From Diaporthe sp. PMI_573 (Eukaryota; Ascomycota; Sordariomycetes; Diaporthales; Diaporthaceae): a stretch of DNA of 64,000 nucleotides. The position numbers and the translations under genes were made by a program. The number at the start of each line of letters is the position of its first letter. Position 1 is the stretch's first letter. The notes below the pieces were generated by a model, which was not told the origin of the DNA, searched no databases, and saw nothing but the letters and a program-made list of their open reading frames with translations. Below are positions 1 through 11,564 of the stretch, piece after piece. Where the stretch lies: positions 124,001-188,000 of the forward strand of contig JAJTUP010000009.1 of NCBI GenBank assembly GCA_021399435.1, in the 5' to 3' direction.

Positions 1-396
1 TCTCCAGGTCTCCAGGGTGCGCGATTCCGTGCTCCGAATTGCCCCTTCAACGACCTCGCATATATGTATCCACAATCGTCGATTTCCTTCCATGCACGCA
101 CCCATAAATTCCGCTCCATTCTTGGGAACAACAGAGTCCCTGGTCCCTGAGCCAGAGGTAGAGAGATCTTCTTCGTCTTTTCGGTTTGTGATGGATTTTT
201 GTCTTTGCCTCACTCCCCTCCCCTCCCCCGCTTTCTTCGCTCCATAGGAGATATCTCGTGAAGAGAAAGAGAACAAATTAAGGGTATGTCCGTATTGAAA
301 AGAGCTCAAGTCGTCATTATATGCAGTAAGGTCGCTTTCAAATCATGGCGGTGTGACGTTCGTAATTCTGTTACCAGAGATCTGGTGAGAAAACTC
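1..396. other. 3' flank of the Opi1 gene, no gene seen
   Basis: Non-coding by eye. It should contain the 3' UTR of the Opi1-like gene that ends at 397 on the minus strand. Short open frames here have no recognisable motif, and one simply extends over the antisense of the Opi1 coding exon. There is a CT-rich stretch around 205-245. Confidence 0.5.
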
Positions 397-2823
397 CTAG
401 CCCATCTTGACATCCCCGTCGACACCCACTCCAGCGAATGGAACAGTCTGTGGCTGCTGCTGCTGCTCAGCTTGATGCTGCTCATCCCCAGGACGCTTCT
501 CTGGCTGGTGCTCGTCCCTCCTCTTCTTGCCGAGTCGGTCACACCATTCCTCAGCGCTGACGATTGTACCGTCGAGCACGCCGCTCACCTGCGCCATCAT
601 GTCCAGTCCTTCCTTGGCCAGGACCAGCACCCGCTGAGCACCATCGCGGACCTCCTGCTCCTTACCTTCCTCGGATGACGAGGCCTGGTTGCCGTTGGCA
701 TTGCTGCCCGACTCTTGTGTAGCAATGCGGAACCGCTGCGGCAGAGAGGTGAGGTGCCTCCGAACCAGCGCTCGTGCGTTATCTGGGAGAGCGCCGCCTG
801 CGTACTTGGACACAGTCTCGATGACACCTTGCAGTGTCTTGAGTACTTCTGACCGAAGGGCATCGATCCGTGCTCTGATTGCGCGCTGAGCCTGTTCGTC
901 GTCCCGTACCGCTGACGTGCCGGCCGCGTCGGTCATGGCGTGGTCCTCAAGATGAGGGTGGCTCTCATACTTGTCTAATGCGTCCTTCAGGGCACTGATC
1001 ACCCTGCCGATATGGTCGTTGGCCCATCGCAACCAGCCTAGACAGTACTTGAGGCTGCGCAGACTTTCCTCACTCATAGCAATGCTGAGGCCCGAGGTCG
1101 ACATGATGAGCCGGGACTGCCATGCCGTTGGGGTCGTAGACGACGGTCTCGAAGCTGTCCGTTCTGACTTGTCATTTTGAGCTGCGCCTGCATCCTCTAT
1201 GTAGGCCGGACTCCGAGCGTCGTCGTATGCCGGCAATGTGTCGACGGTGCTCATGGAGAGCCTCCGATCCTTGGTGGTGAAGCCGTAGGGATCCATTTGC
1301 CCTTGCGCATCTGCACCATTTGCGCTGCTATATGCGGGAACACCAGAGTCCCGCCGCGGGGCGGAGGTCGAATTACCTCTACCGCCTACCTTCCGACGCT
1401 TGTGACTTTTCTCGCCGTTCTCCAGGTCAGACGACGACTGGTGGCGCCCCTTGCCGCGGAAGAACCACCTCACGCCACCTTCTATACCCGTGAGATGAAG
1501 ACCAGAGCCGACGACGCCCTCGATGTAATCAACAGGTGTCTTGATAAACCCAGGAGAGAAGTTCTTTGTCGTGTTATAGGCAGAGACGGTGCCTTCGATG
1601 GGCTTCGCGAGGACAGAGCCCGACGTCATGACGAGCGACAAGAGCGGCTCGGGCGGGCCAGGCGTGCCAAACATATTAGAGGGCGAGTTGGGCATTGGGG
1701 TATTCTTGTTCTGGGGAGACGAGACGAAATCTTGAGGCATGGCTTGTCAGAGATAGGGTTCCTACCGAGGGGTGGGGAAGATGGGACGAATGATCATGCA
1801 CTCACCGGCCTTTAGGTCCCCAAGGGCCTCTGCTGCCATTCGCACGTCCGGATCGTCCAGGCTAACACTGCTTGCCCGGCCTCCTACGGGCTCCGGGCTC
1901 AGAGGCCCTCTCGTACCACTGCTCAAGCTGTCGAGATCCATCTTCGTGGGTGAGCCAGCCGACTGGGCATTATTTCCGTTATAGTACGCCGAGTACGGGT
2001 TTCCCGAGGGCCAAGGCCCAGGTCGCGTGGGAGGTGAGAATGACGTATCACTCGCCCCTGTCGATGACGAGAATCTGAGGGAGGAAGACGTGGGCGGACC
2101 GGTCAGGTAGGCCAGCGAGGGTAGGAAATTCACGCCGTGGTCGCTGCTAGGATTTAATTGAAGAGGTGCAAGCTCGTTGGAGGGCGCCTGGGGGAATTTC
2201 AAGGTCGCAGGATCGTGGTTCTGCTGGGCGAAAGCGTACGAGGGCGGCGAGTAGGCCGGGAGTTGGCTGAGGGGTCGAGGCGACAGGGAGGATGACTTCG
2301 AATGGCGGTTAGGACGGTGGTTATTGCTTTCGGCGGCGCTTGGGGCGTAGAAGGGGCTCGCGCTGGGGTTGGTGTAGGGCGGAGACAGCGTCAAGGAGGA
2401 GGAATGCGCTTTATCGGGCGGCGGTTGCAATTGCTGGAGCGACTTGTGAAATAATGGGTCTGTGGCGCCGTGCGATGCGTTGCCGTTGCCGACGCCGTTG
2501 AAGTCAAAATCGACGGGCGGTGGGAGCCGCATGTGATTCTGACTTTGCGCCTTGGTCTGGCTCAGAGTCTGAGTCTGAGCCTGAGCCTGAGCCTGAACCT
2601 GACCTTGAGGCTGCTCGTGAGGGGGTTGTTGGTGTTGGTGCTGGTGTCGGTGTTGGTGTCGGTGTTGTTGCTGCGACTCCATTTGCAATTCCATTTCCAT
2701 TTTGGCCGCCTCTTGGTCCGCCCGTGCCTCAGCTGGTGTGGGCTGTTGCAACGAAGCAGCCGAGCCCAGCAAGATGCGAGGTCGGGTCCGTTGATTCAGG
2801 TTAGGCCAGGAACAGTCCGCCAA
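397..2823 (-). CDS. OPI1: Opi1-family transcriptional repressor of phospholipid synthesis
   Basis: Two exons on the minus strand, 2823-1806 and 1742-397, joined across a 63-nt intron (donor GTGAGT at 1805, acceptor AAG ending at 1743). The splice gives a continuous frame through DLKA-AMPQDF. The second exon carries the conserved Opi1 block (PEPLLSLV, then YNTTKNFSPGF, then YIEGVVGSGLHLTGIEGGVRW). In yeast, Opi1 senses phosphatidic acid at the ER and represses INO/phospholipid genes in the nucleus; that role is known for the family and inferred here. The first exon is low complexity, with Gln/His-rich repeats (roughly residues 50-90) and Ser/Pro-rich sequence. The predicted 787 residues are long for the family, so the first Met may be too far upstream; a Met at the start of MEMELQ is an alternative. 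Family call is firm, start uncertain. Confidence 0.88.
2545..2690. repeat. Imperfect short tandem repeats inside the Opi1 first exon
   Basis: On the plus strand a hexamer-like GAGTCT/GAGCCT run (about 2568-2604) is followed by GGTGTTGGTGTC-like units (about 2628-2672). On the coding minus strand they encode alternating Gln/Ala/Thr and then His/Gln-rich sequence. Such codon repeats are common in fungal regulators and vary in length between strains. Confidence 0.7.
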
Positions 2824-5800
2824 GGGGGGGTTTTGCTGGTCACGACTAAGTCGTCATTTCAAGATGGCAGGCGCGCTCGGTCAGAATGGACGGGGCCGAG
2901 GAAGCGCGAAGCACTGACTCGAGGAGGCCTAGGTCGACGAACGATGAGGAACAGAGTAAAGTGCAGAGCGGTGATCAGATCAGACCAGACCAGAGTCGTG
3001 AGGAGGATATAGTGCGTGCACCTACTGTGACAGTGGGGAGACTGCAAGAACGAACGCAGAGCACGCCGCACGCACAGTCCGACCTAAAAAGCAAGGTCAG
3101 GCAAGACACACCAGGCAGGGCCGAAGAGGCAAGGGAAGGATTTCTAGCGATAGCCGGTTTGTCAGGAGAGGTCTGGGACTGGACTGGAAGACTGGTGGTG
3201 CCCTGCCTTTCGTTCTCCCACGAGGATGCCGATGCCGAGCAAGGTTAAGCTGGGGAGGGGAGGGTCTGCACCACAAGAAACCCAACCATGTGCCAGTCCA
3301 TCTAGGGTGGTGGTTGGGGGCGCATGCAGTCAACTCAACGCTTGATGTGTGCACTCGCTCCCAGGCAGGAGAAGGAGGAAGGAGAGTTTGTTCCTACTGT
3401 GTATGGCCTTGGCCCAGCGTATTAATACGGTACACAGTACACAGTATGGCAAGCCTGGTTTGGGGGTTGAACGACTGACGATAAACATCAAGGCTACTCA
3501 CGTTCGAGCACTCAGTCTGCCTCTCTTCGGCTTTGCAGTTCGACATCAAATAGACCAGTCAATCAGTCAGGCAGTCGGCCCATCATGTGAGGAGTCCACA
3601 ACCCTTGCCGCTGCTGCCTCTGCTGCCTCTGCTGCCTCTGATCGCCGGCTCTCCCTGCTCAGGCTCGTCCAAGGCCAATTGATGCGACACGCCCCTGCAA
3701 AGTGGGCTGAAGGCAAAACGCCCAGTCGACTCTTCTCTGTTCTCCACACTGCCTGGAGTGCACTGCAGATAGACGACAGGAAAGACGGATGCAATAGTCC
3801 TCCTCCCAAGCCAGCCAGCCCAGCCAGCCAGCCCAGCCAGCCAGCAGCGTCATCCCGAATCTCCGGCTGGGTACTGGGTGGGGTTTGGCTTTCCTCCCAG
3901 CGACTCACCGTCTGCCCGACTGCCATGGCACTCATGGATCACCCAGCTTGTTTTCCTCCTTCTGCCGCCCTGACAGGACTCGGGTCGGCGCCGCAGGGCG
4001 GACGGGTCATCTTCTACGACCGTGTACCATACGCCATTACTGTGTACAGCACCGCATGACCCTTTCAAGATTTTTTTTTTTTATCTGGGGCCGAGGCTGC
4101 CGTCATAGCCCCACGATGACTGACCAGTACTTGGCCCAATTCCGCCAGCCGGTGACCTGTTCTGTGCCCGCAAGCGCATGGTATGGACTCCATAGGCATA
4201 CATCGCAGTCCTTACACAAGCGCAATCACATGCCTGCTGCTTAAGTTCTCAGGGTGCACAAGGATTGTGGACGGAACGGAACGGATATCTCCAACCCTGT
4301 GTTCGCATTGACGATGCAAAAGCAAAGCCTGGGAAAAAAGGAATACAAAACCCGACGGCTGCTACACTGTCCCTGCGTGGCGACAAAGTTTGAGCCCTTG
4401 CCGCAGGGGGGGAAGAGACGATGGCACGATGGATTGGACGTGATTGTTGCGACGGAATGGGGGCAGAGAGGGAGACTGTGAGAGGAATGGATTGGCAGTC
4501 ACGCACATGTCAGCACATGTCCCGCCGGGGGTGGGAAAGGGGGGGGCTGCCCTGTGGTGAATGACTCGGTAGGACCAGACCCCTCTTTACCATCCTCCGA
4601 AACAAAAACGGGCACCCTGGCACCCAAAAGCGAATCCTTCCAGAGCCAAAGTGGCCCGCCCCTCTTGCCGTCACATGCTCGTCGGGAGCCGCCCGTCAAG
4701 GACGACCCTGTCTCACCGGCTGCAGGGCTTATTGGGTGCGCCCTGTTGGCTCCTGAACCGATCTGAGGGCCCCCTTGCCGACTTGCATATGATTCTCCAG
4801 TGGTTGTCACAAGCAATTCTTTGGGCACTGCTGCTTCGCTCTATCCTTCTCGACCCCCCTCCACTCCACCTGCTGGGACCACTCGGGCTGAACTTCGGCT
4901 CCGGGGTTTGAACCAAAGTCTGTCACAAAGATCTGGAGCTTGAACACAGCATTTGTCGACATTTGAGCGCCCACGCACGCGCGCCCGTGCTCGTGTTCGC
5001 GACCTGTCAAAGTTGTCCAATGGCCTCCGGTCGTGGACGGCTTGTGGTTGATCGGGACGCCGTTGCTGCGAACAGACAGCGGAGCTGACAATGCGCACAT
5101 ATTGGGCCTACTGCACTCCGCAAAGTACTACTGTATCTGGTGCTGATTGATTCTGATAGACAAGCTGGTTAACCCCCCACGATGACGCCTGAAACATGGG
5201 TTCATGTGATATGCTAGATGCTAAAGTCCCAGCTAGGCGGGCCACCAGCAGGCTAAATGCAAAAGGCGACCCTTTGCACGTCAATCTCGCTGCACTTGAG
5301 CCCAGATCCGGTTCGGTGGCGCTCACACACACGCAGGAGAAGCTTGACAGGCACACGGGCTTACGACACAGACTGTCGGTCTCTTGCCCTCCCATCATCT
5401 TTCCTCTTTGGCACTGGGCTCGGCCCAGTCTGGGGAAAGATCTACTACGTGTGACGAGTGACCCGTGACCACAGGACAATATGCTGTGCGACGCAACGGC
5501 GCAGAGGACATCTGCATCAGCCAACAGCCGGTGCAGTACCTCACCGCCTTGCAACAACCGCACAAACTGAATTGTCACCCAAGCAGCCAAGCCAGCCCAG
5601 CCCAGCCCAGCCCAACCTTCTCGGGCCGCCGCTCGCTTGTTTGTTGAGCCGGAGTGGCTGCCATGCGCTGCAGGAACATCCTGTACGTATTGTGCCTCAC
5701 GTCCTCAACCCAACGTGTTGGTGACTGGTGACGCCACTGTGAAATGTTCGGTGCCTCTGACACCGCCCAAACTACGGTAGAAATTTACGTTTGGGCAGTT

Positions 5801-6499
5801 CTTAATGGCACCGCAGGAAATCCATCCTTCTCCGCCCCCATAATCGCAGAATTCACCAACGTCGGCACTGTTGATATCGAACAAGACGCCCGAATCTGGC
5901 GTGTCGCAATGTGATGGGCTGCACTGTCAAGAGGGGGCGTTGAGGGAAGGAAGAGAAAACGGGCTAGAAAAGTCGAGCAGCCAGATTTTCTTTTTGATGT
6001 CTCTCCTCGCTCACCAACGGAAAATGTGGCCCGTGCGTCACGGAACGGTCACTCCTTCCTCCGACGTTGCGGGTGGCCCGTGCGCCGCCGAGCTGAGAGC
6101 TGGGCGTGGACAGATGTCTGGACTGGCTGACTGGACCTCCTGGGCCGTGCCTGGCTGCAGTCGTCCCCTGAAAGAAGAGGCTTGGCTGGCCTTGCCTGGG
6201 AGGTCCATACCAAGCTAGGCGTCGCGATATCGATCTTGAAATCCACTCCATATCAACATCCGCCCAAGTGTCCATTACCATTGACGACAGTCCCGAGCTT
6301 GCTGCTGCTCCACTCAGTCCTGCGAAGACTCGTCTAAACCTCCCATACGCATGACATAGGCCTCCGTAGCAGACTGCTCTTTCCTGGCCAGCGCGCCGTT
6401 TCCATTGCTTGCTCTCGTGCCCCTCCCTGGCTTGTCCATCGTCTCGACAGCGCGCACACATCCTCGACGACAGCGACAACAGCGACAACAGCTTCCACC
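2824..6499. other. 3.7-kb intergenic region between OPI1 and the AP-1 mu gene
   Basis: The two flanking genes point away from each other, so this spacer holds both promoters and 5' UTRs. Open frames occur but none has a recognisable domain, plausible splice partners or a signal peptide. It contains low-complexity tracts: CTGCTGCCT units (about 3609-3640), CCAGCCAGCC units (about 3813-3846), an (A)GCCC run (about 5584-5618), and T, G and C homopolymers. A long spliced 5' leader for either gene, or an unannotated non-coding RNA, cannot be excluded from sequence alone. Confidence 0.6.
3813..3846. repeat. CCAGCCAGCC tandem repeat
   Basis: A short run of CCAG/CCAGC units in the OPI1-AP1 intergenic region. 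A related AGCCC run lies near 5584-5618. Both sit outside any gene I can support. Confidence 0.7.
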
Positions 6500-8042
6500 A
6501 TGGCTTCTGCCATCTTTTTCCTGGACTTGAAGGGCAAGGTCCGTTAACAAGAGCTTCGGTACTTGTCCTGAGTCAATGTCTTGGAGCTGATAGCCATGCC
6601 TCGCAGACCCTCCTCGCCCGAAACTACAGAGGAGATATCCCCATGTCCGCCGTGGAGAAGTTCCCTACCCTGCTTAACGACGCAGAAGAGGAGTCATCAG
6701 CAGTACCACCCTGTTTCTCGCACGAGGGAATCAACGTATGTCGCTGCCCCTTGTGGCCTGCTCGCTTCCCCGACCCTGCGACTGACTGACCGCTCTCCAT
6801 GCGTCCTAGTACCTCTACATCCGCCACAACAACCTCTACCTCCTCGCCCTGACGAAACGAAACACGAATGCCGCCGAGATACTCCTCTTCCTGCACAAGC
6901 TCGTCGATGTCTTCACAGAGTACTTCAAGGCCCTGGAGGAGGAGTCGATTCGCGACAACTTCGTTATCATATACGAACTCCTCGACGAGATGATGGACTT
7001 TGGCTACCCTCAGACAACCGAGTCCAAGATTCTCCAGGAGTACATCACCCAAGAATCCCACAAGCTCGAGATACAAGCACGACCGCCCATTGCCGTTACG
7101 AACGCCGTGTCATGGAGATCCGAAGGAATCCGGTACCGCAAGAACGAGGTGTTCCTCGACGTCGTCGAGAGCCTCAACCTCCTCGTCTCTGCTAATGGAA
7201 ACGTGCTGCGCTCCGAGATCCTCGGCGCCATCAAGATGAAGTGTTACCTGTCTGGTATGCCTGAGTTGCGGTTGGGACTCAACGACAAAGTCATGTTCGA
7301 GACAACAGGGCGGACCACGAGAGGCAAGGCTATCGAGATGGAAGACGTCAAATTCCACCAGTGCGTCCGGCTATCACGGTTCGAGAACGACCGCACCATC
7401 TCCTTTATACCACCGGACGGTGAATTCGAGCTCATGTCCTACCGCCTCAACACCCAGGTCAAGCCCCTGATCTGGGTCGAGTGTGCGGTCGAGAGTCACT
7501 CGGGAAGCCGCGTGGAGTACATGGTCAAGGCACGGGCACATTTCAAGCGGCGCAGCACGGCAAACAATGTCGAGATCATCGTGCCTGTACCGGAGGATGC
7601 CGACTCACCGCGGTTCCGAACAAATATCGGCAGTGTACACTACGCACCAGAGCAGGCCGCCATTGTCTGGAAGATCAAGCAGTTCGGAGGTGCTAAGGAG
7701 TTCCTCATGCGGGCGGAGCTAGGCCTTCCAAGCGTGCGCGGTGACGACGAGCATGGCGGTGGTATGACGGGTGGCTTTGGAGGAAGCATGGGTGGTGTAG
7801 GGGGCCCGGGCAAGGGTGCGAAGAGGCCAATCCAGGTCAAGTTCGAGATTCCCTACTTCACGACGAGTGGAATCCAAGTGCGTTATCTGAAGATCACGGA
7901 ACCGAAGGTAAGTGCCCTAGAGAGACATGCAGTTTAAGGACCCAGCTAACGAGGCCAATAGCTTCAATACCCGTCCTTGCCATGGGTCAGGTACATCACA
8001 CAGTCTGGCGACATCGCGGTGAGATTGCCGGATGTTGTTTAG
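6500..8042 (+). CDS. APM1: AP-1 clathrin adaptor complex, medium (mu) subunit
   Basis: Four exons: 6500-6538, 6607-6735, 6810-7907 and 7962-8042, with introns of 68, 74 and 54 nt. All junctions keep frame and give a 448-residue protein, the usual length for AP-1 mu. The start MASAIFFLDLKGK is the conserved N-terminus of the longin-like domain (about residues 1-140). The C-terminal mu-homology domain follows (from about residue 170) and ends with PSLPWVRYITQSGDIAVRLP, typical of the family. The protein recognises Tyr-based sorting signals in cargo tails at the trans-Golgi/endosome and links them to clathrin; this is family knowledge. A Gly-rich insert (GGGMTGGFGGSMGGVGG) interrupts the mu-homology domain. 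Housekeeping gene, no sign of damage. Confidence 0.97.
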
Positions 8043-9336
8043 AGAACACTCGAAGTTCTGTCACCAACCACACCCACAAAAAACGGCCAGTACCTAGGTA
8101 CCGGCTGGAGGGCTCTAGCCTGTGCTGCACATGAACGAGTCGAATCATCGCCTGGTCGTGATAGCCGGTAGAGAATCGCTCCTCACTTAATATAGCTGAT
8201 CGTATCTACGTATTGGTCCCCAGCGGAAGTGGGGTGGATGTTCGGGCAGGTACGCGTGGGAGAAATTCTGCTTGTGGGGAGACTCATCGAAGCATAGTCA
8301 AGCGGACAGCGTTTCATTGACACATAAAACACATCTTACCATGGACACCAGTGACGGTGGCGAGGTTGGCGCCACTATGCGAGATCATTTATGAAAATGC
8401 GCTTAGAAATTAAGAACCACGATTTGCTGCTTCAGGGCAGTCTTTTGACCCTTTTTTGCCTCATTCGGGACACACGTTCCAATGTTCATGATTCCACGAA
8501 ACCGAACTAACAACCTTTTACCCATCGCTGAACCATCCAGCCTGGGAAACGTTCCTGCCGTGAATTTTCCCTGCCATTCCCTCGGTCAACGGACTCCTGA
8601 TTATTAGCTTATAGATGCTGCTTTTAAATTTGAGAAACTTAGCAGCGCGATGAGGTGGCGAGGTGCTGGCTGGCCCTCAGCCCTCAGGTCTCACAAGCAC
8701 TTTGAAGCTGTTGGAAAAGACTTGGCAATGATGTTGTGCAACCAACCCAAGCATGTGGGCATTGATCGTCGGTTGGCCCAGAAATCCCGCGTGAGAGGAG
8801 GGGCACTGGATTTTGATTGCGATGTATTGGAACGCAATCTAGCTGTCCTGCACTCGTCCTCATGCGCATTGCTGTGAACGAGGTTTGTAGAGTGCCCGCA
8901 CTTAGGAAGGCTGTAGGGCGACGGCCTGGCGGAAAATCGTTCCTTTCGCCTGCTTCTGAAGACATATTGAAGTCTTAGGTCTGGTACTTGTAATCAACAC
9001 TCTGGGGTATGCATTGAACCAAAGTAGTATGGTAGAAATCGCATGTGCAACGACCACATATCACAAGAATTACGACTCCTTGGTACATGATCGTAAATGG
9101 CATGCGTCTGTGAGCCGATATTGCTAGTCCAAGCTACCAGATATATCCATCGATCCGCCTGTCCATCCACCCACACTCCGCTAACATGAGACAAGAGGGC
9201 CAGGTCTATGCAAATATATGTACGAGAAAAGAAGTAAAAGCTATGTGCAAGAAGTGAACTCAACCCTCCGTTTCCTATCAAGACCTTGAAGCCTGTCACC
9301 ATTGGAGCTGTCAATGCTAGCCTGCGAGCTGCAGTT
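8043..9336. other. Intergenic region, AP-1 mu to CBM1 gene
   Basis: The flanking genes converge here, so it should hold two 3' UTRs. No open frame has a recognisable domain or codon usage like the neighbours. Several AT-rich stretches are present (for example about 8340-8480 and 8600-8640). Confidence 0.5.
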
Positions 9337-9996
9337 CTACTCCTCGCAGTAGTCATCCCCCTCCTCGGAAGCTGCAGCCGCAGAAGCAGTGGGCCTGGGC
9401 GAGACTGTAACGGTCACCGTCTCCTCCTCGTCGCAGTAATCATCGCCGTCCTCGGCCGTGCTGGTGGGCGTGGCAGCGGCGGAAGACGCCGTCTCCTCTT
9501 CACAGTAGTCAAGGTCGTCTTCTGCTGTCGCAGTGGGAGTAGCAGCGGCGGAAGACACTGTCTCCTGCTCCTCCTCGCAGTAATCGCCATCATCTTCCGC
9601 TGTCGCAGTCGGAGTGGCACCGCTCGAGGAAGCAGTGATCGTCACCAGCGTGGTAGGCCGGGCCGAGGCAGGGCCAGAGGCGAGGAGTGTGTTTATGTAG
9701 TCGGCTAATTTGTGCACCAAAGTCAGATATTTGAGTAGTGTGTGGAAGCAGTTGAAGGCTGATGCATCCATTATTATGAACTTACCATTCGAGCCTGTGG
9801 CGGTTGCCATAGTGTTGGTTCCCTCGACGGCGACACACTGGAAATAGAAAGGGTTTTGCTCCTTGCAGTAGGAGCCAGCCTCACATTCGGTTGGACCAGT
9901 CCAGTCGATGCCGCCACACCGGTGGTAGAGAGCGGCAACGCCTCCGGTGGAGACCGTGGTGTTTGAAGAAGGGTAGGTGGCGCTGAGAGCAGACAT
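9337..9996 (-). CDS. CBM1 (cellulose-binding) protein with acidic Cys repeats and no visible signal peptide
   Basis: The N-terminal part (about residues 24-55) is a fungal CBM1: YHRCGGIDWTGPTEC, then YC and FQCV, with four Cys and the aromatic residues that face cellulose in this family. The start at 9996 is the first ATG downstream of a TATA-like GATATAAAG near 10195-10187, and no ATG lies between them. A probable 81-nt intron (GTAAGT donor at 9785, acceptor ending 9705) is in frame, so splicing and retention both leave an open frame. The C-terminus has four copies of a D-x-D-Y-C-[ED]-E motif separated by Ser/Ala/Thr linkers. CBM1 modules normally occur in secreted carbohydrate enzymes, but there is no catalytic domain and no hydrophobic leader here. 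It may be a CBM1-containing cell-surface or unconventionally secreted protein. Function unknown. Confidence 0.75.
   Translation of the reverse strand: MSALSATYPSSNTTVSTGGVAALYHRCGGIDWTGPTECEAGSYCKEQNPFYFQCVAVEGTNTMATATGSNGKFIIMDASAFNCFHTLLKYLTLVHKLADYINTLLASGPASARPTTLVTITASSSGATPTATAEDDGDYCEEEQETVSSAAATPTATAEDDLDYCEEETASSAAATPTSTAEDGDDYCDEEETVTVTVSPRPTASAAAASEEGDDYCEE
9340..9625. repeat. Imperfect ~66-72-bp tandem repeat coding for the DYCEE units
   Basis: The 3' half of the CBM1 gene is built of about three to four related units. Each has the antisense of a DYCEE codon block followed by a Ser/Ala/Thr-rich linker. Units differ by point changes and small in-frame indels, suggesting expansion by recombination or slippage. 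Confidence 0.7.
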
Positions 9997-10184
9997 TGTG
10001 TCGGGGGCGGCTTCTTCGAGAAGTACAAGAAATTTTGTTGGAAGTTTTGGAAAGTTTTCAAGTTAGTTGAAAAGAGAGTCAAGAAGCAGTCAATGCTTGG
10101 TTGTTGATAAAATGAAAGAGTGTGAGGATGAGGGATGCTGGCTGGACTGGAGAAAAAGCCTATCTGGTGGATGAGAGTGTCGCC

Positions 10185-10196
10185 ATCTTTATATCT
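10185..10196 (-). promoter_or_regulatory. TATA-like element of the CBM1 gene
   Basis: GATATAAAG on the minus strand, about 190 bases upstream of the ATG at 9996. The leader between them contains no ATG and is rich in pyrimidines and AAC/CAA, as expected for a fungal 5' UTR. Confidence 0.4.
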
Positions 10197-11134
10197 GGAT
10201 GACTCCAGGGCCACCGCTGGATGCCTGCGTTAATCACGTTTGATGGTGTAGAGCTCAGGTGAGTGAAGTCTGTTCGGCAAGATACCCGGAGCCATCGGGT
10301 GGAGTACAATCTGGCAAGGCTGACAGGAGTGGGCCTGAAAAGAGTCCACTTCCGACCCTGATCATGGAACTTTAAATTTGAGAATCACTGCACCGGCGGA
10401 ATGGATCAGACGCGCAAAAAAAGCTTGGTATAGAATAGCGGGAACACATCTCTGCATATTTCGTCACGGTGGACGAAGGATCAGGGGAAGGCAGAGCACG
10501 GTGGAACGTTAGGCTCATTTTAAATGATATGTGAGCTCCGCTGACAAAACCTCCGAGTGGCTAAGTATCCATTTCTTGTTGACTCAACCAACACGTGCTA
10601 GCCGCTTCTATGCAACAGATTACGTTGCTTCTTGTAAATTGACTTATGATTTCGTTCATATCGCTAGCTGAATAGCGTGAGTGTCGTGCTGTTACCTGAC
10701 TACTTAGACTTTTAGTACTTGCGGACTTGGGCAGCACAGCCGCAGCGGTTTCTCCGTCGCTCATCTCCTTGAATACACTACTGAAAACGAGAGAATGGGG
10801 GGCCCGGGGGGGGGGGTGAGAGATTCTAGAATAAATCACTCATCTGTGCAGATCCCACGGAAGAGCCAACCGGTCTAGGATCCAGGCAATGCATTGGTAA
10901 GCGGTAGTAAGCTCGTACCGAAACGGAACAGTCGATTCAAGGCTACTGAAAATGAAATTAGATCAGTAAAAGCAAATACCTCCAGACTTCTGTCTTCAGC
11001 TGCCGCCATGAGCCAGCCGACTTGTCTGCTGATGAGTTGCCCCGGCCCTCCTTATCGTCGACTTCATCGCAAATGCGGCACGCCGATTTCCTTGGATTCC
11101 ATTCTCCTATAATGTACATCATCAAAGACCCAAA

Positions 11135-11210
11135 AAGGCTCAGATGGCCCACATAAAGAGCCAATTGGACTTCGTTCGAAGGGAGAACGGGTTCGAAACC
11201 CGGCCAGATG
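11135..11210 (+). other. tRNA-like fragment (T-arm resemblance only)
   Basis: ACGGGTTCGAAACCCGG near 11186-11203 has the length and loop (TTCGAAA) of a tRNA T-arm, and GGCTCAGATGG about 50 bases upstream resembles a D-arm. However, the 5' sequence does not pair with the expected 3' acceptor strand CCAGATG, and no clean anticodon stem is visible. It is best read as a degraded tRNA or tRNA-derived repeat, or chance similarity. Confidence 0.25.
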
Positions 11211-11564
11211 TTAAGTCAAGTTCAAAGAAGATCAAGAAGTTTGTACCGCGCACGTAGCACCTTACTTGTCGTCTTATGGTTCCTCTCAGTCCAGACTTTG
11301 GTCTGGCATTCCTGTTTGTTGTGGTGAGCACCACCTATCGAGACTTTATATGGTCCAAACTCTGTTCTTTTTGTTGTTGTTTGGGGGGGGGGGGGATTTA
11401 TCCATAGGGCACACGCGTACCTTGCTAGTAGGCATAGATCTTGCACCGTCCACAGCGGCTCATCTGATCGGACGGCTTATTGGTATCACATCCGTGGCAC
11501 TTCCACTCTGTGATCGGCCTGTCCACCCCGTATTTCTCCTCCTCGGGACCAAGGTCTCGCAGTA

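Larger units (their letters stand above)
9997..11562. other. Intergenic region between the CBM1 gene and the transposon
   Basis: No convincing gene. It holds the CBM1 promoter (to about 10300), several weak open frames without motifs, a poly-G tract (about 10801-10816) and a longer one (about 11383-11393), and a tRNA-like fragment near 11170-11209. Confidence 0.5.

Noticed and set aside
10561..10839. 92-codon minus-strand frame
   Set aside because: No recognisable domain and starts beside a poly-G tract; coding bias not convincing.
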